Positions 17,371 through 25,679 of a stretch of 64,000 nt of DNA are shown here, piece after piece. The notes beneath the pieces are model-generated. The model was given only the letters and a program-made list of their open reading frames with translations, was not told the origin of the DNA and did no database searches. Positions within the stretch are counted from its first letter, which is position 1. Each line of letters starts with the position of its first letter. A program made the position numbers and the translations under genes. This DNA comes from Microvirga ossetica (GTDB lineage Bacteria; Pseudomonadota; Alphaproteobacteria; Rhizobiales; Beijerinckiaceae): assembly GCF_002741015.1 (NCBI RefSeq), contig NZ_CP016616.1:293501-357500 (forward strand), written 5' to 3'.

Positions 17371-18111
17371 CTATTGGCAGATCCGATAATCGCCCTTTCG
17401 CTGCCGCAGATCGAGATGCAGATGATCGCCATGGGCAGCGTCGGATCCCGGCCCCAGCACCGTGTTGAAGATCGGACAGGCGCCTTTGCGAATGGCCATC
17501 TCGAAAGTGGCCTCTGGCGAATTCTCCCCGTGCTTGCCGATCGTCACCGGCGCCCGCTTCGCGAATTCGAGCCCCATCACGTCGAGCCCGTTGCCGAAGG
17601 CGTGCTCGCTCAGCTTCTCGCCGTTGCGCTGGTCCCGGCACTCGTAGGACGTGCCGATGAGAAGCCTGGTCGGCGCGCTCTGCAACTGACGCTCCGCTTC
17701 GGGGGTGACCACTTCCCCCATCCAGCGGGAAATGCCTTCCGCCGCGGGGCAGCCCATGAGCGATGCAGGCGCCACGCCGACGCCGTTCGGCAAGCCTGAG
17801 ACAAGCACGGGGTTCTCGATCCCACAGCTTTTCTCCTGCACCGGAGGGCGGCTCTCGAATTTCAGTCCGAGCTGTTTCAAGCGGCCGAGACATGCCTCCT
17901 CGGCCCGTTCCTTTTCCGGGTCGACCTTTCGGGCGGCAACGCTTTCGTTCGGCAGCGGCTTCTCCGCCCGGGGTTCGGAAACAGAAGCGGGTAGGCGATC
18001 CGGCCGGGGCGGAGGCAAAGGCGGTGTCGGCTCCTGCGCCATGGCAACGGGGATCGCAGCGACAGCCACGAGGCCCGCCAAACACATCCTCCAGAGGCTC
18101 GTCGGACCCAT
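17371..18111 (-). CDS. Extensin-like C-terminal domain protein
   Basis: A 246-residue exported protein: N-terminal hydrophobic segment (LWRMCLAGLVAVAAIPVAMA), Pro-rich linker (PTPPLPPPRPDRLP), then the extensin_like_C domain. That domain holds SYECRDQRNGEKLSEHAFGN and AAHGDHLHLDL, histidines and aspartates arranged like the zinc site of M15-type peptidoglycan peptidases. Four cysteines may form disulfides. A role in cell-wall remodelling is inferred. ATG 18111 is preferred over upstream frame extensions because GGAGGAGGT precedes it closely. It is probably cotranscribed with the L,D-transpeptidase downstream. Confidence 0.85.
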   Translation of the reverse strand: MGPTSLWRMCLAGLVAVAAIPVAMAQEPTPPLPPPRPDRLPASVSEPRAEKPLPNESVAARKVDPEKERAEEACLGRLKQLGLKFESRPPVQEKSCGIENPVLVSGLPNGVGVAPASLMGCPAAEGISRWMGEVVTPEAERQLQSAPTRLLIGTSYECRDQRNGEKLSEHAFGNGLDVMGLEFAKRAPVTIGKHGENSPEATFEMAIRKGACPIFNTVLGPGSDAAHGDHLHLDLRQRKGDYRICQ

Positions 18112-18245
18112 ACCTCCTCCAATTCTCAAGCTCGTCCCTTCCAATAACCCTCTTGAACCGAGGTTGAGTTCCATCTGCGCCATCTGGGCGCCTTGCTCTC
18201 TGAGCCAGACGCACCACAATCGAATGAACGGATGGAGGAGCCCGG

Positions 18246-18770
18246 ATGAGGGCATTGTCGGTGACGGATATCGGTTCGGATAACAGCCTGTCGCTGGTCT
18301 CGGCGCTCAAGCACGAGCATGACAATTCCTGTACTAAACGCGTTGCCGAGCTGGTGGAGCGCGTGGCCCGGCTCAGGTCCGAGCTCGAGGAAGCCGAGAC
18401 GGCCCTGGAATTCGAGAAGGCGCGCATGCCCATTCCCGGCGACTTCGTCCGCTGCCCCCTCACGAGCTTCTTCGGGCGCGTGACCAAGGTCGTTGCCCGG
18501 CCGAGCGGCCGCCCCTGGATCGAGATCGTCCCCTATCTCGGCCCGAATCTGCCCGGCCACTCATCGATGGATCTCTTCGACAGCTGGGAACTGATCGATC
18601 CCCCGTCAGCCGATTCCAAGGCGGACGAGGCCGATGCATCGCCCAAGCTTCCCACCATCGCTCCCTTCCTGCCCACACCGCGAGCGTTGCTCGGTGGGCC
18701 CGACGACGGAGACGACGTGGAGGCTTCGCTCAGGAGGCTCTGGGCATCGCCGAGGGGGATCTCGTCCTAG
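18246..18770 (+). CDS. Hypothetical protein with N-terminal coiled coil
   Basis: A 174-residue protein. Residues 28-60 (TKRVAELVERVARLRSELEE and on) are a strong coiled coil. A compact segment follows (GDFVRCPLTSFFGRVTKVVA, IEIVPYLGPN) that reads like a small beta-barrel, perhaps SH3-like. The C-terminal 55 residues are Pro/Asp-rich and low complexity. I do not recognise a family. GGAGGAG six bases before ATG 18246 supports the start. It is divergent from the extensin-like gene and 186 bp upstream of the CDC48 gene in the same direction, so an accessory role there is possible but unproven. Confidence 0.7.
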   Translation: MRALSVTDIGSDNSLSLVSALKHEHDNSCTKRVAELVERVARLRSELEEAETALEFEKARMPIPGDFVRCPLTSFFGRVTKVVARPSGRPWIEIVPYLGPNLPGHSSMDLFDSWELIDPPSADSKADEADASPKLPTIAPFLPTPRALLGGPDDGDDVEASLRRLWASPRGISS

Positions 18771-18956
18771 ACGACGGACCTCTCCCCCGGGGCCACCTGC
18801 AACAATTCGAGTCATCTTGCGTTTGCCCTGCAGTTTCGCTGCCTGATGCAGCCTGCGAAGCCCTCGATGCGTGGCATCTGGAAGACGTGAGTTCCAAGCC
18901 TCTTCCCCCTTACCTGCCATCGCACGATCGTCCGTTCGAACAAGGGGACATGAGCC

Positions 18957-21233
18957 ATGGCAGAGGAAGGGCAGAGCGTACGTCTTCAGGTCGCGAATGC
19001 CAGGCCTGACGATTCGGGCCGGGGCATCGCGCGCATCAGCCGTCAGGCGCTGGCCGAGATCGGCATGCAGGAAGGCCAGGCGATCGAGATCGTCGGCAAG
19101 CGTCACACCACCGCCATCGCCGTCACGCCCTATCCGGAGGACGAGGGGCTCAACATCATCCGCCTCGACGGCCTGCAGCGCGTCAATGCCGGGGTCGGCA
19201 GCGGCGATCATGTGGAGGTGAAGCGAGCCGAGGTTCGCCCCGCGACGCGGGTCGTGCTCGCGCCTGCTCAGAAGGGCCTGCGTCTTCAGGGTTCCGGCGA
19301 TGCCCTGAAGCGCACCTTCCATCAGCGCCCGGTGACGGCGGGTGACGTGATTTCCACCTCTGTCTATTCGCAGCGCTCCGCCGATCCGAGAGTGCCGGAG
19401 GAGATGCGCGGCTTTCTCAACATCCCGGCCTACGGCCTGCAGGAGATCCGCCTCGTCGTGGTCTCGACCCAGCCGCGTGGCATCGTTCATCTGACGGCAG
19501 AGACCGAGATCGAGCTGCGCCCGCAGTTCGAGGAGCCGCGGGAGGCGCGCCGGGCCGATGTGACCTATGACGACATCGGCGGCCTCGGCAGCACCGTCGA
19601 TCAGGTGCGTGAGATGGTCGAGCTGCCGCTGCGCCATCCAGAGCTCTTCCAGCGCCTTGGCATCGACCCGCCGAAGGGTGTGCTGCTCTATGGCCCTCCG
19701 GGCACCGGCAAGACCCGGCTGGCACGGGCGGTCGCCAACGAGACGGAGGCGCAGTTCTTCCACATCGCCGGTCCCGAGATCATGGGCCAGCACTACGGCG
19801 AATCCGAACAGCGTCTGCGGCAGGTGTTCCAGGAAGCGCAACAGAACGCCCCGGCGATCATCTTCATCGACGAGATCGACAGCATCGCGCCGAAACGCGA
19901 GGAGACGAAAGGCGAGGTCGAACGGCGCATCGTGGCGCAGCTCCTGACCCTCATGGACGGGTTGGAACCGCGCCAGAACATCGTGGTGATCGGGGCGACC
20001 AACCGGCGCGACGCCATCGACGAAGCTCTCCGAAGGCCAGGCCGCTTCGACCGGGAGATCGTCATCGGCGTACCGGACGAACCGGGACGCCGGGAGATCC
20101 TTGCCATCCACACCCGCGGCATGCCGCTGGCGGAGGATGTGAGCCTGGACGATATCGCGCGCACGACTTACGGCTTCGTCGGCGCGGATTTGGCCGCTCT
20201 CGCCCGCGAGGCGGCAATGGACTCCCTCCGCAGGGTCCTTCCAGGCATCAACCTTCGAGACGGCATTCCGTCGAACGTGCTCGAGAGTCTTCAGGTCACG
20301 CGGCAGGACTTTCTCAATGCCATGAAGCGCGTCCAGCCTTCGGCCCTGCGCGAGATCATGATCCAGGTGCCGAACGTGACCTGGGACGATATCGGCGGCG
20401 TCGAGGAAGCGCGCACGCGCCTGCGTGAGGGGGTGGAGCTTCCGCTCAAGAGCCCGGAATCCTTCAGCCGCCTCGGCATCCGCCCGGCCAAGGGCTTCCT
20501 GCTTTTCGGGCCGCCCGGAACCGGCAAGACCCTGCTCGCCAAGGCCGTCGCCCGCGAGGCGCAGGCCAATTTCGTCGCGACGAAATCCTCCGACCTCCTG
20601 TCAAAATGGTATGGCGAATCCGAGCAGCAGGTCTCCCGCCTTTTCGCCCGCGCCCGGCAGGTCGCCCCGACGGTGATATTCATCGACGAGATCGATTCCC
20701 TTGCTCCCATCCGCGGCGGTGGTCTCGGCGAGCCAGCCGTGACCGAACGGGTGGTCAACACGATCCTGGCCGAGATGGACGGCCTTGAGGAACTGCAGGG
20801 CGTCGTGGTCCTGGCAGCGACCAACAGGCCGAACCTGATCGATCCCGCCCTCCTCCGGCCCGGCCGCTTCGACGAACTGATCTACGTGCCGGTTCCCGAC
20901 GCTCTCGGCCGCCGGCACATCCTCGGCATCCATACCAAGTCCATGCCGCTCGCACCCGACGTCGATCTCGATATGATCGCGGAGCGGACAAGCCGGTTCA
21001 CGGGAGCCGACCTCGAGGATCTGACCCGCCGGGCCGGCCTCCTCGCGCTTCGGGAGTCGCTCGATGCACAGAACGTCACCATGGCGCATTTCGAGCAGGC
21101 TCTGCGGGAGACCCGGCCATCGGTCACGCCCGAGATGGAGCGGGAATATGAGGATATGGTGCGGACCTTGAAGCAGACGGGCCCGCAGCGTCAGCCCATC
21201 GGCTTCCTGCCGTTGCGACAGGCGGCGGAATAG
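18957..21233 (+). CDS. CDC48/VAT-family double AAA+ ATPase
   Basis: A 758-residue protein with the full CDC48 layout. The double-psi barrel and 4-alpha-beta N domain (about 1-190) are followed by D1 (Walker A GPPGTGKTRLARA near 244, Walker B IIFIDEIDS near 301) and D2 (Walker A GPPGTGKTLLAKA near 518, Walker B VIFIDEIDS near 573). Both domains have the second region of homology (ATNRRDAIDEAL, ATNRPNLIDPAL). It should form a hexameric unfoldase that extracts and unfolds proteins. The family is typical of archaea and eukaryotes and sporadic in bacteria, suggesting an old transfer. AAGGGG precedes ATG 18957. No dedicated partner such as a rhomboid or proteasome gene is visible. Confidence 0.93.
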   Translation: MAEEGQSVRLQVANARPDDSGRGIARISRQALAEIGMQEGQAIEIVGKRHTTAIAVTPYPEDEGLNIIRLDGLQRVNAGVGSGDHVEVKRAEVRPATRVVLAPAQKGLRLQGSGDALKRTFHQRPVTAGDVISTSVYSQRSADPRVPEEMRGFLNIPAYGLQEIRLVVVSTQPRGIVHLTAETEIELRPQFEEPREARRADVTYDDIGGLGSTVDQVREMVELPLRHPELFQRLGIDPPKGVLLYGPPGTGKTRLARAVANETEAQFFHIAGPEIMGQHYGESEQRLRQVFQEAQQNAPAIIFIDEIDSIAPKREETKGEVERRIVAQLLTLMDGLEPRQNIVVIGATNRRDAIDEALRRPGRFDREIVIGVPDEPGRREILAIHTRGMPLAEDVSLDDIARTTYGFVGADLAALAREAAMDSLRRVLPGINLRDGIPSNVLESLQVTRQDFLNAMKRVQPSALREIMIQVPNVTWDDIGGVEEARTRLREGVELPLKSPESFSRLGIRPAKGFLLFGPPGTGKTLLAKAVAREAQANFVATKSSDLLSKWYGESEQQVSRLFARARQVAPTVIFIDEIDSLAPIRGGGLGEPAVTERVVNTILAEMDGLEELQGVVVLAATNRPNLIDPALLRPGRFDELIYVPVPDALGRRHILGIHTKSMPLAPDVDLDMIAERTSRFTGADLEDLTRRAGLLALRESLDAQNVTMAHFEQALRETRPSVTPEMEREYEDMVRTLKQTGPQRQPIGFLPLRQAAE

Positions 21234-21267
21234 GTATGCGGCGCTAATCTTCGTGGGACTTGGGTCA

Positions 21268-21297
21268 TAAAAAAAGCGCGGGTCGTCAGACCCGCGC
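21268..21297 (-). terminator. Rho-independent terminator of the repeat-motif exported protein gene
   Basis: A 9-bp stem, GCGCGGGTC against GACCCGCGC, with loop GTCA. The plus strand has an A run (21269-21275) that gives a long U run on the minus-strand transcript. It lies between the CDC48 gene and the convergent small gene. Confidence 0.8.
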
Positions 21298-21316
21298 CCT
21301 TTCACGCAGCCGGCGC

Positions 21317-21754
21317 TTACTGGGCGCAGGCAAGCGGAATGCGCGTAGTCCGGGTGTTCGGGTCGAGGATCGTCCGGCACGGCACGCCGTTGAAATAACG
21401 GATCTCATGCGGAGCGGCATAGGGATCCGCCGCTAGACCCGGAGCCGGAGCAACCATCATCGGGCCGACCGGAGCGGGACCGATGCTGCCTGTCGTTACG
21501 ACGTCGCTGCCGGTAACGGGTCCTACCATTCCGCTGACCTGGCCGGCGCACGCAATAGGAATGCGCGAATTCCGGTTACTTGGGTCCAGGATCGTCCGGC
21601 AGGGCACACCGTTGAAGTAACGGATCTCATGCGGAGCGGCGTCCGGGAAGAGAGAGCCGGGAGTACCGGAAATGGGCGATGGCTGAGCCGATGCGGTGCC
21701 AATGATGCCGAAAGCCATTAGACCGGCGCCGGCAAAAATCGCGAGCTTTTTCAT
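21317..21754 (-). CDS. Exported protein with a duplicated HEIRYFNGVPCRTILDP module
   Basis: A 145-residue protein with a signal peptide (MKKLAIFAGAGLMAFGIIG, cut after ASA near residue 23). Two near-identical modules of about 30 residues (about 40-69 and 114-144) each contain APHEIRYFNGVPCRTILDP, then R-x-x-RIP-x-ACA, joined by a Gly/Pro/Val-rich linker. Each module holds two cysteines, so two small disulfide-bonded units are likely. I do not recognise a named family. It is monocistronic with a strong terminator. The internal duplication is recent, as the DNA of the two modules is also very similar. Confidence 0.72.
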   Translation of the reverse strand: MKKLAIFAGAGLMAFGIIGTASAQPSPISGTPGSLFPDAAPHEIRYFNGVPCRTILDPSNRNSRIPIACAGQVSGMVGPVTGSDVVTTGSIGPAPVGPMMVAPAPGLAADPYAAPHEIRYFNGVPCRTILDPNTRTTRIPLACAQ

Positions 21755-22057
21755 GGATGCCTCCTGTGCGTTATTTCGACATGGCTCATCACCACGCGGA
21801 CAGAGGCTAAACGCGGTCAGTGCTGATCGTTTCCCAACGTAATTTCACCACACAAGGTTGTGATTGTCGGACGGTCAAAAGCAAAGCTTATGGACCGCCA
21901 AGCTTCAAATCGTGAAAATATAAGGTATTGATGCCAAATGAACATGGTGCGAGACCATTTCATCGAGACTTCAGATCTTTAATAACCCTAGAGAACGCCT
22001 GTCTTGTTATGTCAAATATTGCTTAAACACTTTCAGAACAGAGCTCGAACGCGGCCC
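21755..22057. other. AT-richer intergenic region
   Basis: About 300 bp between the exported protein start and the exporter stop. The decamer AAGCTTGGCG lies on the minus strand at 21896-21905, 142 bp upstream of the small exported protein gene. I see no ORF, tRNA or clear terminator hairpin. Confidence 0.4.
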
Positions 22058-22948
22058 TCATCGTGCCGGATCCGGCGTAGACCGCGTGGCGAGCCATAAT
22101 CCGCCGACGACGCCGGCCAGTCCCAGCAACACGCCGAGTGTAAAGGGCTCGCCGAGAATCCAGACGCCGAGGAGCGCCGCCGTCACGGGGCTAAGGGACA
22201 GGAAAACGGTCACCCGCGTCGGTGACGCATGCTTGAGCGCCCAAAGCCAGAGGACATAGGCGATGCCGCTCGACAGGCCGATGCAGATAACGACGGTCCA
22301 ACCCTTCGGATCGAGGCGCGGCGGCTCCGTGAAGAGACCTTCCATCCCCGCGAGGCCTGAGAGAAACCCTACCGATGAAAGCATCGCCCAGAAGCCGACC
22401 GGCAGGGTGGGATAGCGTGCCAGATAAGGTCGGTAGAGCACGGAGCAGACGGCGCCGCAAAGCGCGGCCGTCAGCACTAGGACGGCGCCGAGCCATTCGC
22501 CTGACGCGCTCTCCGTCAACAGCCGCTCTCCCAGCGCGACGGCGACGCCGACGATGGTCAGCATAACTCCGGCGGCCTTCGTGCCGGTCAGATTCTCACG
22601 ACCGAGAAGAGCTGCGATGACCATGGTCATCAGCGGGAACGTAGCGAACAGCAGCGCGGCACGGGTGGACGAGATGAAGTGGAGCCCGAGATTGAGCAGC
22701 GCGATGAGAATGCCGAACTGGACGATCCCCAGGGCTATCACGACAACCAGGTCGCGCGGGGCGAACCGCGTCCGCGCGCTCATCAGCAATGGCGAGATCA
22801 GGCAGAGAACGGCAACCGCATAGCGCAGGAAGGCCAGGGAAGCCGGGCCGATGTCATTGACCACGAAGCGCGTCGCCACCAGCGCCGCGCCGACCTGGAT
22901 CCCGGTTGCCGCCGCGGCCGCCAATGCGAGGGTTTCCTGCCGCCTCAA
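22058..22948 (-). CDS. EamA/DMT-family permease
   Basis: A 296-residue integral membrane protein with about ten transmembrane helices in two EamA repeats (first near SLAFLRYAVAVLCLISPLL, second near GFWAMLSSVGFLSGLAG). Drug/metabolite transporters of this type export amino acids or small metabolites; the substrate is unknown. The most likely start is TTG 22948, which overlaps the TGA of the MarR-GNAT gene (TTGA) and leads straight into the first helix. No ATG or GTG lies in a better place. This overlap shows coupling to the upstream regulator-acetyltransferase. Confidence 0.82.
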   Translation of the reverse strand: MRRQETLALAAAAATGIQVGAALVATRFVVNDIGPASLAFLRYAVAVLCLISPLLMSARTRFAPRDLVVVIALGIVQFGILIALLNLGLHFISSTRAALLFATFPLMTMVIAALLGRENLTGTKAAGVMLTIVGVAVALGERLLTESASGEWLGAVLVLTAALCGAVCSVLYRPYLARYPTLPVGFWAMLSSVGFLSGLAGMEGLFTEPPRLDPKGWTVVICIGLSSGIAYVLWLWALKHASPTRVTVFLSLSPVTAALLGVWILGEPFTLGVLLGLAGVVGGLWLATRSTPDPAR

Positions 22949-23883
22949 AGGTCGAGATCCCAGGTCTGGCCGATGAGATCCTTGCCGAAGGAACGGTGCG
23001 CTTCTTCCTTCACCAGCCGGAACCCCGCCGCCTGATAGATCTTGCGCGCCGCTACGAGCACGTCGTTGGTCCACAGGGTCAGAGTCCTGTAGCTCTTCGC
23101 GCGCGCGAATGCGATGCACTCGTCGACGAGGCGGCCGCCGATACCGAGCCCCCGCGCCGACGGCTCGACATAGAGCAGGCGCAGCTTCGCGATCTCGTCC
23201 GAGTGATGCACGATGAAGACGCTGCCGACGACCTCCCCTTCCCGCTCGGCGATCCAGCAGCGCTCCCATTGCGGGTCGAAATTCTTGACGAAGGCGGCGG
23301 CGATCTCGGCGACAAGCGCCTCGAAGGTCTCGTCCCAACCGTATTCCTGGGCGTAGAGCAGCCCCTGACGGCGCGCGATCCAGCCGATGTCGCCAATCTG
23401 GTGAGAGCGCAGGATGTAGGGGATTGCCGGCTCCGGCGTATCGCCGATCAGATTCTGCACAATCTGCATGGCCCGCATCAGCTTCCGCCGCTCGCCGATG
23501 GACAGGTCCGACAGCATCGATGCGACCTGTGCGGCGGACGCCTGGTTCAGCGGTGCGAAAGCTTCATGTCCCGCATCGGTCAGCAACAGCAGCGCCTGAC
23601 GCCGATCCCCTTCGAGGGCCATGCGCTCGATCAGGCCGCGCGTTGAAAAGCGTTTCAGGAGACGGCTGAGATAGCCCGCGTCGAGCCCGAGATCGCGCCC
23701 GAGATCGGCGGCGATGACGGGGCCGCGATGCGCCAGCTCGTAGAGCACCCGCGCTTCGGTGAGCGAGAACTCGCTTTCGAGAAGCCCTTCGCTCAGCAAT
23801 CCGATCTGGCGAGTATAGAAGCGGTTAAAGCGACGGACTTGCTCGATCTCGTCGTCCGTCGGCAGCTGCGGCATGTGAGACAT
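22945..23883 (-). CDS. Bifunctional MarR-type regulator / GNAT acetyltransferase
   Basis: A 312-residue fusion. Residues 10-150 form a MarR winged helix (FSLTEARVLYELAHRGPVIA, SRLLKRFSTRGLIER with a basic wing GDRRQALL). Residues 160-312 form a GNAT domain with the acetyl-CoA loop LYVEPSARGLGIGGRLVDE. Such fusions probably couple ligand acetylation or sensing to repression. It is translationally coupled to the EamA exporter, a common efflux-regulator arrangement. A perfect palindrome about 35 bp upstream of the start is a plausible self-operator. Confidence 0.88.
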   Translation of the reverse strand: MSHMPQLPTDDEIEQVRRFNRFYTRQIGLLSEGLLESEFSLTEARVLYELAHRGPVIAADLGRDLGLDAGYLSRLLKRFSTRGLIERMALEGDRRQALLLLTDAGHEAFAPLNQASAAQVASMLSDLSIGERRKLMRAMQIVQNLIGDTPEPAIPYILRSHQIGDIGWIARRQGLLYAQEYGWDETFEALVAEIAAAFVKNFDPQWERCWIAEREGEVVGSVFIVHHSDEIAKLRLLYVEPSARGLGIGGRLVDECIAFARAKSYRTLTLWTNDVLVAARKIYQAAGFRLVKEEAHRSFGKDLIGQTWDLDL

Positions 23884-23918
23884 CGGCGCCTCCCTGGCGG
23901 ACCAGAGTCAGGCATATT

Positions 23919-23933
23919 GTTGACCGAGTCAAC
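23919..23933. promoter_or_regulatory. Candidate MarR operator
   Basis: A perfect dyad GTTGAC-CGA-GTCAAC lies 36 bp before the MarR-GNAT start codon. On the minus strand it overlaps a TTGACT hexamer that could be a -35 element. Autorepression is typical of MarR-family regulators; this is inference from position and symmetry. Confidence 0.5.
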
Positions 23934-24004
23934 TATTCATGGGCACTGGCAAGATATTTGGAACGCGGTAGCGTTTGGCGAAGTACTGCAACCCCTTGTC
24001 CGGT

Positions 24005-25069
24005 TCACGCGGTCATGGTCTCACGGGGACGAAAGGCCTGTCGCAGTCCTCTCTTAAGCCGCGGCTCCAGATGCGCGGCAACAATCCATGCCAGCATCGT
24101 CAGAGCGGCAATCGGCAGGATTGGATAGAGAAACATCGGCAGAGAGGGCGCGGCGACGCCGAGCTTAATAATCGTCGCAATCATAACGTTTTCATGAAGG
24201 AGATATAACGGGTAGCTCGCGAAGCCTACGATTAGCAGCCACTTCCAGCTCAACACGGATTGTACCGAGTCGCTGACCAAAGCCGCCGCAAAGAGGACCG
24301 TTACGAGCACCGCTGCGATCTGAGTTTCGATACCGCCCATTTCGGCCGCGCTCGCAAAGCCCAAGCCCAGCCCGCTGACGAGCCAGACCAACCGCTTATC
24401 CCTGACATAGAGGAAGAACAGCGCACCGGCCGCAAACCATCCATAATATTCAGCGCCGAGGAGCCCAAGTCCTTTTCCCAAGACTACCAGCAATGACGAA
24501 GAACCGGTCAAAAGATGAGTCGCAATGCTAAGCACGAAGAGGATGATCAAACCCCAGACGGCGATGGCTCGTCCAAGCACGAAGTAGATCAATCCAAAAA
24601 CAACATAAAACTTCATTTCTACGTAAAGCGACCAGAACGCACCTTCCAGCGCACCTTGGTTTCCACCGATGAGTTTTTGCCAGATTGCCGGATCAATGAA
24701 CGTCATCCCCGGCAGCAGGTCCCGCCACATCGGTTGGCCAAGAGGACGCTCAGGGAAAAGCGGCGCGGTTGCAAATATGATAGCTGAACAGATGAGCATC
24801 GCCGGGAAGAGCCGTAGCCATCTGCGGGCGAAGAATATTTTGAAAGATGCGCACTTTTCCAGCGTCATCAGGATGACGAATCCGGAAATGATAAAGAACA
24901 GATTTACGCCGATGAACCCAACCCTGAACAAGGGCACGCTTTGATACTGCTCACCGTACGGCACCAGGTCAGGCCATCGTGCGAAAGCATGAAAGAGCAA
25001 AACCAACAGAATGGCGACACCGCGCATTCCATCCAGGTATGCCAGCCGACCGCGGGGCTCATTGAGCAT
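24005..25069 (-). CDS. Acyltransferase family 3 (OafA-like) membrane protein
   Basis: A 354-residue protein with about ten transmembrane helices. The family start YLDGMRGVAILLVLLFHAFA carries the catalytic-type histidine, and FIGVNLFFIISGFVI is the second hallmark. AFWSLYVEMKFYVVFG is the conserved central segment. It would transfer acetyl or other acyl groups to a cell-surface polysaccharide or lipid. GC content is visibly lower than in flanking genes, suggesting transfer. It stands alone, with no polysaccharide genes nearby. A weak AAGGT ribosome site precedes ATG 25069. Confidence 0.88.
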   Translation of the reverse strand: MLNEPRGRLAYLDGMRGVAILLVLLFHAFARWPDLVPYGEQYQSVPLFRVGFIGVNLFFIISGFVILMTLEKCASFKIFFARRWLRLFPAMLICSAIIFATAPLFPERPLGQPMWRDLLPGMTFIDPAIWQKLIGGNQGALEGAFWSLYVEMKFYVVFGLIYFVLGRAIAVWGLIILFVLSIATHLLTGSSSLLVVLGKGLGLLGAEYYGWFAAGALFFLYVRDKRLVWLVSGLGLGFASAAEMGGIETQIAAVLVTVLFAAALVSDSVQSVLSWKWLLIVGFASYPLYLLHENVMIATIIKLGVAAPSLPMFLYPILPIAALTMLAWIVAAHLEPRLKRGLRQAFRPRETMTA

Positions 25070-25250
25070 TCACCAGACCTTACCGTAGGCGAGCGCGCTA
25101 TTCAGCCATGGGTGATCTGCGCGAGGCACGTCCAATCATGGCGCAGCCTTCACCGGCGGGAAACTGCGCAAACGTGGTAGCTAAAAGGTCTCGAAGACAC
25201 ATGCTTGAGATGATGCGGTGAGATTCCGCCACTGCCGAGATGTCGACGGA

Positions 25251-25649
25251 TCACCCACCGGGATCGTTGCTGGCGATGACACGGATCTCGACAATGGCGC
25301 CCTCGCGCCTCAGACCGGCGACCTCGACGGCCGTCCAGGCCGGGTAAGGCTCGCTGAAGCATTCGAGGCGGATTGCATCGAACAGGTCGAAATGATCGCG
25401 CAACCCGACATGATAGGTCGTCATTTCGACAACCGACCGAAACGTCAGGCCGCCCGCGCGCAGGACCAAGCCGATCTTCTCGAAAGCGTTTCTGATCTGA
25501 GTTTCGGGGTCACCTGGCATATGCCCCTGCGCATCGCTTCCCGTGACCCCGGTCAGGAAAACGTGGTCGCCGGATACGATGGCCGGAGACATCTTCAATT
25601 GCTCGGCCGCAGCCCGAAATTCCGGCGGAACGATTGCACGCTTGGTCAA
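25251..25649 (-). CDS. RidA (YjgF/YER057c/UK114) family protein
   Basis: A 132-residue protein. RidA enzymes hydrolyse reactive enamine/imine intermediates released by PLP-dependent dehydratases. Visible family features are VFLTGVTGSDAQGHMPGDPE, QIRNAFEKIGLVLRAGG and the C-terminal IEIRVIAS. The exact start is unclear. TTG 25649 has GAGGTG just upstream and gives MTKRAIVPPE, like typical family starts; GTG 25661 is the alternative. It is the last gene of the cluster with the dpp importer, ArgE-like deacylase and the divergent dehydratase, fitting its role. Confidence 0.85.
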   Translation of the reverse strand: MTKRAIVPPEFRAAAEQLKMSPAIVSGDHVFLTGVTGSDAQGHMPGDPETQIRNAFEKIGLVLRAGGLTFRSVVEMTTYHVGLRDHFDLFDAIRLECFSEPYPAWTAVEVAGLRREGAIVEIRVIASNDPGG

Positions 25650-25679
25650 GAGGCACCTCACGAAGCAAAGGATGCCCGG

